Source: Ziziphus jujuba
Taxonomy: Eukaryota; Streptophyta; Magnoliopsida; Rosales; Rhamnaceae
DNA length: 64,000 nt
Assembly (NCBI RefSeq): GCF_031755915.1
Contig: NC_083390.1
Coordinates: 16,709,001 to 16,773,000 of the forward strand
Direction: 5' to 3'
Of this stretch, positions 55,800 through 64,000 are shown one piece after another (positions within the stretch are counted from its first letter, which is position 1; each line of letters begins with the position of its first letter). A model generated the notes under the pieces. That model did not search any database. It saw nothing but the letters and a program-made list of their open reading frames with translations, and was not told the origin of the DNA. The position numbers were made by a program, and so were the translations under genes.

Positions 55800-57400
55800 A
55801 GTAAGCGATGAAAATATCTGTATGTATGGAAAATATTGAAGATATAATTCTATATATAATTTTATAGAAATGTTAAGATATAATTTTATTAAAAATATAA
55901 TTTTATAAAAATATTTATAGAAATATTGATAAAATTATGAAAATTATAAATATTTAATTTAAAAAATATATTTTTATATAAAAATAATTAATATTGTAAA
56001 ATAATATAAAAAATATAATAATTAAAATATAATAATAATAAAATAGTTTATAAATATTAAAAATTATTATAAATATAAAAAATATAATATTATTAATATT
56101 AAAATATATAAAATTTTCAAAAATTTAAACCTTTCTCCAAAACGCAAGTATTATTTCAAAATTAATACCTTTAACGGTAATCCTCCTATCTTAAACCTTT
56201 TGGTAAGCTTATTTTCTAATCTAGCACTTCAATCAACCACTCTCTCTACACTCCCTTATGATTTATAACTTTTCTACCGGCTATTCCCCGTTTCTTCCCC
56301 CCTCCCCACCTCGTCGTCCCCTCTATCGCCTGCTGCCACCAACCGCCAAACTTATTGTGGTCATTATTGCTGATCCTAATGATTTCATCCAAAGGTTCAT
56401 CTTTGCTTCACATTTTCAATCGGCTGGGAAATCGTAGAGATATTTTGAATAAAATATTATTTCTAAGCTTCTAGAGAAGATAGAGAATAATAAATATGCA
56501 AACATTATTTTAGAAAGTATGTAGAAAGAAAAGTTAAGAATTGACAAGTGATAGACAATGTAAAAAATAAAATATTTTGATTGGAAAGAGATTATTAAAT
56601 TTCTAAAAAAAAATAAATAATATTAAAAAATGTTTCGAGGACAGGTGAAATGGCTGGTATGTTTGAAAAGATGGCAATGGGAATAAACTGAAGGATAAGT
56701 TTAAGAACCAAAAAAAAAAAAGTTTTTATAGTGTATGAAATAAAACAATTAGAAAGACGAAAACAAGGAAAAAAAAATTAGAAAAAAAAAAGAAAAAAAA
56801 ACGAAGTTGTGTGTGGTGAATGAGATGTGGCAAAACAAAATAATTTAAACAATAAAAAATTTTGTTAAAAAAATTAATTAGAAAAAATAGGAGGAAAAGG
56901 AGGCAGCCATAGAGGCAGATTGCTCTCCTCTTGGAAATAAAGCAGACGAGGCAGCACGATCACCCTCTTCTTGGATCTCTGAGGCAGCTTAGATCCTTTA
57001 AAGATAACGAAACCTCTTCTTTCTCTTTGTTGGTCAAAGATTCCAAGCAATTACGAAATCATGGAGGTGCTGTGGTGGTGGTCGTTGTTGAAGTCTTTGA
57101 GTTCGTTAACTCCCACAAAATATCACACTTCACACAAAAATTGGGTGATTTTTGGCTGGGAAAGACTAGAAGACATGAGAAAGAGAGAGAGTCGAGATTT
57201 CCATCATATTTACATTGACAATCGAAATTTTTATCGGATTTCCATAAATATCCAATGAAAATCCGAAATTTCCATCGTCGACATTCCTACGACATCTCTG
57301 ACAGATATTTATTCCGCCCTTTATCAGTGTCGATGATCATTGAAACCCGATAATATCGTTGAAATTTCGATGATATCATCAACTTTTTCTTCCATGGTCT
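55800..57400. mobile_element. Repeat element (family 'ATATCGAT'), copy A, in the UGT-5 upstream region
   Basis: It starts near GCGATGAAAATATC and ends near ATTTCGATGATATCATC..TTCTTCC, and follows copy B (58912-60536) over its full length: an AT-rich left part, TAAATATTAAAAATTATT, a right part with GAGATTTCCATC, CGGATTTCCATAAAT, TACGACATCTCTGACAG and GTGTCGATG. No transposase is present. After its right end, the sequence GGTTTGATGTTTGAAGTTGACGAA resembles leader DNA of other UGT copies (TTGGTGTTGAAG, TTGGAATTGACGAA). This suggests that it split the UGT-5 5' region. Borders are approximate. Confidence 0.55.
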
Positions 57401-58911
57401 GGTCTCAGGTGGTTTGATGTTTGAAGTTGACGAATGCAGGTTATAGTTGGACTAGGACCACAAAGACACTTTATATATATTTATTAATTATTTGTAAGCA
57501 GATATCTTAGGCTTTAAGAAGTAAGGCAATGGATTCTGTTGGGAAAGCATATCACAAATTAACATTATTTTTTATTTATCTGTATCTTTATTAATTACAT
57601 CTGTATTCTTATCATTATAATATAGTACTAGCTTGGTCCAGTTGATATGCGCTACATATGCATATTGAACCATGAGAATATCGACGACTTTTATAAATAA
57701 ACTTTTTGTTGTATAGTTTCAGAATTTAAAAATGGCATATATATATATATATATATGTTAACCATGGGAGGCCCTACATAGGTCCCAGTGCTCCCTTAAT
57801 TCTAATTCTATATTTTTTTTTCCTCCCTAATCGGTAATAATTTTTTATTTTATTTATTTTTGTATTACAAATGGAGGTGGAGGTAGATTTTCATCCAAAC
57901 AAAATTCAAACTTTAGATGTGATTTGTTATTAGATCAAGCCTATAGATTTGTCTGACATTAATTAACTACAAAATCCTATTTCTAATTCTGTTCCACCAA
58001 ATTAAAAATAGACATTTAATTTAAAAATCCCAGCTCATTTATTCATTTTCTCTCCCTCTCTGTTAAGTCTGCCACTCTGTTAATAAACAAAAACATGCTT
58101 GCCCACATGAAATTGCAAAATACCAGCATTTTTATTCTCAATTTTCAGTGGCTCCACTTTGATAAAATGTTAGAGAAACCTTAACCCCACTGTGCGGGCA
58201 GCCACCCACCTCAATTTCTGTTTGCTGTGCGGCAGAAAAAGAAAAAAATGTGTCGTCTTTTATTTTTATTTTTCCATTGGAAAACAAAATGTTCCCCCGT
58301 TGTGTTTTATTTATTTTTATTTTTTCTTTAAAACCCTCTCTCTCCGACCTTTTGTTATAAACTAAGACTTAAAAGTATTTCCACACCCATTTGATGGTTT
58401 AATAAAAGAAAAAAAATTTGTTGAGAATATAATGACATAAATAGTCTTCAATTTCACATAATAATGCACATTAGTCCACCAAATAAAATGACTAGTTTCA
58501 TGTTCTTAATGTTTTTCTTGAGCAATAAATCAAAGAGTTGTACAGTATAATGTATATATATAATGAAATATTAATTTATAATTTCAACAAAATACATCTA
58601 TCACCATATGTAAAAAGATACTTTTTTTGTTTCCGAAGAAACATAATAGATGTTCCCAAACAATACATTAAATAAAGTAAAAAAAAATATTACATGCTCG
58701 TGTAGCAAAAGAAAAAAAAAAGCCGGGGGGGAGGGGGGGGGGGGGGAGGGGGGTGGGGTTATTAACCACTGAGAAGATAATGTGTTTTTTTTTTTTTTTT
58801 TTTTTTTTTTGGTTCCCTTCTTAATGAGCAAAATTTTACCAAAATTTTACTGACTTTACTACAAACAAAAGGACAAAGAAATCGAGGAGAAATTGAGGTG
58901 AGGTGGTTAGC
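57401..58911. other. Intergenic DNA with homopolymer tracts
   Basis: No gene is seen. Copies of the CCATGGGAGGCCCTACATAGGTCC flank (57763-57790) recall 43313 and 44485. A G-rich tract of about 34 bases lies at 58725-58758, followed by poly(T) at 58785-58810. The (TA)n run at 57737-57756 is the only other simple repeat of note. Confidence 0.5.
58725..58758 (+). repeat. Long G-tract
   Basis: About 34 bases consist almost only of G, broken by two single A and one T. Four or more G-runs of at least three bases can form a G-quadruplex on the plus strand. Such tracts are also weak points for sequencing, so the exact length is doubtful. Confidence 0.6.
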
Positions 58912-60536
58912 GCCAGTGAAGAAAATATCGATGTCGATGGAAATATCGAGGGTATGATTTTACGGAAATATCGATAGAAATATCGATATCGATGGAAATA
59001 TCGGTGAAGTTACGAAAACTGTAAATTTTTAATTTATAATACAATTTTTTATATATGAGATAATTAATATAATAAAATTATATAAAAATACAATAATTAG
59101 AATGCAAAGATATTATTAACATAATTCATAAATATTAAAAATTATTGTAAATAAAGAAAATACAATATTTGTTATCACCAAAATATAAAAAATTTAACAA
59201 ATAATATTAATATATATAAAATTATCAAATATAATTTATAATACATTATCAATACCAAAAAGAACTTTTTGATGTTTTGAATTGATTTGTTAATTCTATA
59301 TAATCTGCAATTTCATATTATAGTAGCAAAAAATTATTTATTAATATCTTTACTATAATTAACTGATTTTAAACTATTTTGAAAAACTAAATTTAAAAAA
59401 GATAAAAAAAAAAGAAGAATCCAATTTTTTTTTCAAAATCAGTTTATTTTTGACCAAAAAAAAAAAGAATATAATATTATGATGGTTATTTTGTTAACCA
59501 AAGACATCAACAAATGGAAAAATAGTAGAAATATGTAAGCAAAGCACTTACCATTTACAATTCATTTGCCATTTACCATTTACTATTTTTACGTATTGTA
59601 CAATTTATTATTAAAATATTATTTCTCTGGGTAATTAAAATCCGTCAATCCGTTAACTATTTTTGTGTATATATATATTTTCTAAATTATTAATATTTTA
59701 TTATTTTTAATTATTTTAATTTTTAATTTTTTTATTCCTTTTACTGGGGATATTTTTCATTCTTCCACTCTCCTCTTCAATCTTCTTCCCGATCACTCAA
59801 AAGAAAATAGAAAGAAACCAGCAACCTTACGACAGCAACTCCCATAAACAATTTCTTTCCATTTTTGGACACCCACCAAAAAGTACTTATATTAAATTGA
59901 TACCCACATTCCCAAGAACTTATAGCCACCTTTATTCGACAGTAAAATGGTTTAGGTTCGCCGAAAAATCATGAAAATTGATGGGGATTATATTTTCCAA
60001 TCGGCATTTTTCGGTGAGTACCAAGTTGAATGGATGGGTATTGACATCTTGGGTAGCCCTTTGACGAGGGTTTTCATCAAATCTATCCATCTTTAGATTT
60101 ATTGGTATCATCTTTCTCTCCCTTTATAGTTTCCCCCTCTTGGTTTTGTTTTTTATTTTCTTTATCTCATATTTTCCATTTTTTGGTCATTTTTCTAGAA
60201 ATTTTTTCATCTTTTTTCTCAATTGAATCAATGAGATTTTGGCTAAGGTCGGTTTTTGGACCTTTTTGGTTTTGGGAAAGATCGAAAGAGATGAGAAACA
60301 AAGGTAGCCGAGATTTCATCGATTTCCATTAGTTTTCCATTGGATTTCCACAAATTTTTTGAAATTTCAACCGATTTCTTCCAACAATGACGATATTATA
60401 CGGAATCGGCAATGTTTCCACGACATCACTAACAGAAATTTCTTCCCCCCCCCCCCCCCCCTCTATTGGTGTCGATGCTTGGCGATACCCAAAACTTTCG
60501 ATGACATTTCGATGATTTCGGCGATATTTTATTCCT
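58912..60536. mobile_element. Repeat element (family 'ATATCGAT'), copy B, with likely 8-bp target duplication
   Basis: TGGTTAGC occurs at 58904-58911 and again at 60537-60544. Between them the left end holds GAAGAAAATATCGATGTCGATGG with several GAAATATCGAT repeats, and the right end holds the reverse theme (TTTCGATGATTTCGGCGATATTTT), giving imperfect inverted ends. An 8-bp duplication would fit hAT elements; 9 bp with one mismatch would fit MULEs. The interior has no transposase. A C-tract lies at 60446-60461, where copy A has CCGCCC, so it expanded after the copies split. The open frame at 60102-60332 is low-complexity and not called. Confidence 0.55.
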
Positions 60537-60544
60537 TGGTTAGC

Positions 60545-61207
60545 ACATTATGGCAGGAGGGTTTCTCTAATATTTAATAGTGAGGTCCATTAAAAATTGA
60601 GAACAGAAAAGCTTGTACTTTGCAATCTCACGTGGGCAAGCAATTTTCATTTATTAACGTAGTGGCATGGACGTAAAAGAGAGGGAGAGAAAATGAATAA
60701 ATGATTAGCAATTTAATTTTAAATCAAATGTATATTTTTAATTGGTGAGATAAAATTTGGGATAGAATTTTAAAGACAGAAGATTCTTATTCAATATTTA
60801 TATCTATATAAAATAAATATCTTGCTATTTGAAATAGAAAAACGTGGCTGAAATGAATTCATAATTTCTCTGTTACTATTTTCATTTAGAGATTGGTCTA
60901 GTTAAGCTATGATTAGACAATATCAATTTGCTACATAATGGTTATATAGCATGCAATCAAATTTAACAAGCTCATATAAATTTGAAAGTTTTGATAGTAC
61001 CTAAAAGAAGAACATTGTGAAAGTTGCAAGGGGAAAAAAAGGTATAAAGTTAGACTCCATGTGAACGAATGCCTGGCTTTGTCCATGCATCTCCATTTAT
61101 AAAATACTCTACAGGCTTGGAAAATGAATAATATTAATAGCTAAATCATTATAAGTAAGTGCTTGAGCCTTTTGTTGGCATTATACTTTAAGTATATTTA
61201 TAATTGA
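60545..61207. other. Upstream flank of the UGT-5 unit
   Basis: No gene is seen. 60890-61180 (AGATTGGTCTAGTTAAGCTATGATTAGAC... TTGCTACATAATGGTTATATAGCATGCAATCAAAT... CTACAGGCTTGGAAAATGAATAAT) is a copy of the flanks near 28840 and 47230-47660. It marks the far end of the duplicated UGT segment. Confidence 0.5.
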
Positions 61208-64000
61208 CATTATGCGAAATTTGCTTATTAGCGACGCAATTAAATGCTTTAAATGCAATAAACGGAGATACATTTCACAAAATCACCAAATGTCGAGTCG
61301 CTAAAAACATTATACCAATAGCGATGTAGAAATAAAAGTTGCCTAATGTGAACTAAACAGCAACGCAGTACAACAACAAGTCGCTAAATGTAAAGAGACT
61401 TGCGACGCTAAACATAGAGGAATCCGCGACTCTAACTCTTTACGTTGCTAATTTTTACATCTATACTGCATCGTTGTTTTATGTAAATTCATACATCACT
61501 AATATGGAAGAAACAACAACTCTACATTTTATGCATCGCTAATTGTTAGAAATTTTAGCGACTTATTATAATTCATCGCTGTTTTATGTAAATATATGCA
61601 TCGCTAAATTGTAGAATTTTGAGCGACTTGTGTAGTTGTATATCGCTATTTACTTACAACTACGTGTCGCTAATTTCATATATATTTAATCTTTAGCGAC
61701 TTGTTATTTTACATTGCTATATATTTAAATAAAAGCATCACTAAAAACAGGGACGCAAGTCTAGAGCATTGCTAAAGGTCGAAAATGGCGACCATGTTTT
61801 TATTGTGCATCGCTAAAGGTCGAAAATGGCGACAATGTTGTTATTATGTGTCACTAGAAGTCTTTTTAGCGTCAATTTTCTTCTTGTACATCGCTGTTGC
61901 TTTTTTTTAATTGTTAAAAGTTATTAAAAAAATAATAAATACAAAAAAATTAAAATTAGCTTCATTCAAAATAATTAGAATACAAAAATTGAAAGTAAAC
62001 ATTTTCATAACAAAATAATTATCAAATAAATTAAACAGTATCTCATGAAATATTTTTACAATTCGGTAAACTATTGTATATGCAAAAGCAAAAGCAATAT
62101 TAACTAAATCTTCATGAATTGCATATTTATTGAGATAGAAGTTGTCATCCTCTTGTTGACGATATTACACATCCTCATACTGCATATGAAAAAATTAATA
62201 AATTTATAAACATTTATGTAAAATAAATATATATTAATTATTAAAAAGTAATAATTTAGTAGATAAAAATTTAAAGAATATTCTCGTTGTTCATATGAAA
62301 GCGAATAAAAAAATTAATTAAATGGATAATAATAAATGTCATAAATATTACTTAAAACATATAAATAAATCTACGTACCAATTTATTTAGAAGGTATTTG
62401 TTATCCATATCCCCTCACAATTGTTACGAACATAGCCACTCTCACATTCATCCTCATTATTATTTTCATCAACACTTGGCAACTATATGACAAATGGATT
62501 GTGAGCCATTGTAGTATCGTCAAGAACATCTTCTTCAACAAAAGTACAATGTTGTGGTGGAGTTGAAATAACAGACCATCTCGAAGATCTTTAACATAAA
62601 ATACTTGTTGAACTTAACAAAATAATGTCAAGCAATATCACAAACAAAATATCTACAAAAACAAGATTAAGAAAACCCAATGAACCTAACCTAAGGTTAA
62701 AATGAAGAAAAAAAAAAAAAAAAAAAAAAAACCTAACCCACCACATGTCACCGCCAACCACAAAGAAAAAAGAAACTCACTAAAACGATGGAGATGAAGA
62801 AACAAGAAACCCAGCTAACCACGAGGGTGAAATAGATAAACCCAACTTCCCGACAGAAACATAGGCAAATGAAAAATGAAACCCGAAATATCTAACTCTT
62901 CATGTCTCTCTTAGATTGCTTCCAAATATAATATCTATTAGGTAGTGTACTTGATGTAGTTTTAAAAAAGAAAAGAGATTCAAAGGAGCGAATAAAAATT
63001 TTAAAACGCGCCAAAAATTTTCAGAACAGGCGTGTAAAATTTTAAAACCCTTTTTAAGATTCTTTTTTTCTTTTTAAAATTAAGAGAACAGGCGACGCAT
63101 TTACATCTTAAAGCGTCGCTTGTTCCATCAATGTCATTATTTTTTTTTTTGTTTTTTAATTAGTTTTTTATTCTTCATTTAAAAATAAATATTGAAAATA
63201 TTTCTTATATATGTGAAACAAAATTACCAAAGTGGTAGTTTAATTATTTTGTTTTCCAAGTACAGTTTATTTATTTTAAAATCTTGTTCTAAGCTTTATT
63301 TTTTATTCCTTAATTTGATGGAACAATCGATGCATAAAAAGCAAAAAGAATCGCTAGATACTTTTTATTTTATTTTTTTTATTTTTTAATTGTTATTAAT
63401 TTGCTTTTAAAGTATAGTTTATTTACTTAAAAATATATTTTTTTTTAACTAAGAGAATAGGCGACGCATTTACAATTAAAAGCGACGCCTTTTCTATCAA
63501 TTTAATTTTTTTTCTTTGGTTATTTTTTTATTTTTCATCTACAAATAAATATTAAAAATAGTTAAAGAATAAAAGTATAAAAAAAATAGTTAAAGAATAA
63601 AAGTCAAAAAAAAAATGAAATAGGCATTCGTAAACATTGCGTCTCCTGTTCTTTTTTTTATATAACAAAAATACTAGTTAAAATACTTGAAAATTTAATA
63701 AAAAAATAATTTGTACTTGAAAAATAAAAAAATTAAACAAAAATAATTAATATATTTAATTAATATTTTATTATATTTTATTCATATTTTTATTAACTCT
63801 CTATTAAAATTTTAAAAATAATTAAATTTATCACAATATTTTTATTTCCTATCTATTAAATATGTATTAACTATTTATAAAATCATTAATTTTAAAATAA
63901 TAAAATTATTATATGAATTAATATTTCATTTATTTGAAATATTAGATTCTTATGCCAATATTTATTTGAATTTTATTATTTATAAATTATTTTATATGAA
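61208..64000 (-). mobile_element. Degraded CACTA (En/Spm) transposon, extending to the window end
   Basis: The left border may be CATTATGCGAAATTTG (61208), a one-base decay of a CACTA end. From 61230 to 61890 there are many short subterminal repeats, TCGCTAA / TTAGCGAC and GCGACGC, in both orientations, which is the normal look of CACTA ends. At 62381-62610 a minus-strand transposase-region relic is present (separate entry). Further GCGACGC pairs occur at 63092-63120 and 63451-63489. The right end is outside the window or lost. TTTTCTTCTTGTA at 61877-61889 resembles an inverted CACTA terminus (TACAAGAA..AAAA), so two nested elements are possible. Confidence 0.55.
62381..62610 (-). pseudogene. 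CACTA transposon ORF C-terminal relic (DUF4216-like)
   Basis: Minus-strand frames read QQVFYVKD, a frameshift, RWSVISTPPQH..., DTTMAHNPFVI, a stop, then VDENNNEDECESGYVRNNCE and GIWI. The order 'QVFYV.D ... W.VV..TP ... acidic linker ... YVRND..G' is the one I know from the region behind the transposase in plant CACTA polyproteins. The frameshift and in-frame stop show that it is dead. The identification is from motif memory, not from a search. Confidence 0.55.

Noticed and set aside
60102..60332. Hydrophobic Phe/Ser-rich 76-codon frame
   Set aside because: It lies inside repeat copy B, is not kept in copy A, and its composition follows TTT/TTC-rich DNA.

Overview
This is nuclear DNA from a flowering plant, most likely a woody eudicot. 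The evidence is long AT-rich intergenic stretches, many plant-type transposable-element relics (large TG...CA LTRs, a Cassandra TRIM carrying a 5S-like box, CACTA, PIF/Harbinger-like and MULE-like elements), and a cluster of intronless family-1 UDP-glycosyltransferase (UGT) genes that resemble the plant UGT89 group. The species cannot be named from the sequence alone.

Genes. Five full-length UGT genes (about 473-476 codons, single exon) all lie on the minus strand: UGT-1 (1621-3042), UGT-2 (7401-8828), UGT-3 (26967-28397), UGT-4 (41297-42724) and UGT-5 (54296-55720). A sixth copy (13313-17722) is a pseudogene cut open by a Cassandra TRIM and by a 2.9-kb solo LTR. A short 3' fragment of a seventh copy abuts the end of UGT-5. 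UGT-1 and UGT-2 form one subgroup with a canonical PSPG box (HCGWNS, last residue Gln). UGT-3, -4 and -5 form a second subgroup with a remodelled box (YSGWNS, last residues Asp-His). This suggests that tandem duplication was followed by a change in sugar-donor use.

Layout. 1-9.7 kb: UGT-1 and UGT-2 with a 2.5-kb PIF/Harbinger-like element between them. 9.7-17.7 kb: a solo LTR, then the wrecked UGT. 17.7-26.9 kb: AT-rich DNA with RNase H-like and Ty3/Gypsy integrase relics, a foldback MITE, and a 1.7-kb tandem duplication. 26.9-28.4 kb: UGT-3. 30.1-38.4 kb: a nest of three truncated large LTRs, two of them head to head, with a TRIM. 41.3-42.7 kb: UGT-4. 43.4-44.5 kb: an element with long terminal inverted repeats. 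45-51.6 kb: an orphan copy of UGT upstream DNA, an RNase H-like relic, and a degenerate tandem array split by a solo LTR. 54.2-60.5 kb: UGT-5, whose upstream region is interrupted by a roughly 1.6-kb repeat; a second copy of that repeat with a likely target-site duplication lies at 58.9-60.5 kb. 61.2 kb to the end: a degraded CACTA element.

How the parts fit. The five enzymes probably glycosylate small molecules in the cytosol using UDP-sugars; the acceptors cannot be read from the sequence. Related flanking blocks recur beside the genes and also where no gene remains. The cluster therefore seems to have grown by tandem segmental duplication and then been stretched by transposon insertion. 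No viral, bacterial or CRISPR-type system is present. The most interesting signals are the PSPG-variant subgroup, the repeat inserted just upstream of UGT-5, and a hairpin minisatellite inside one LTR that shows a paired substitution.
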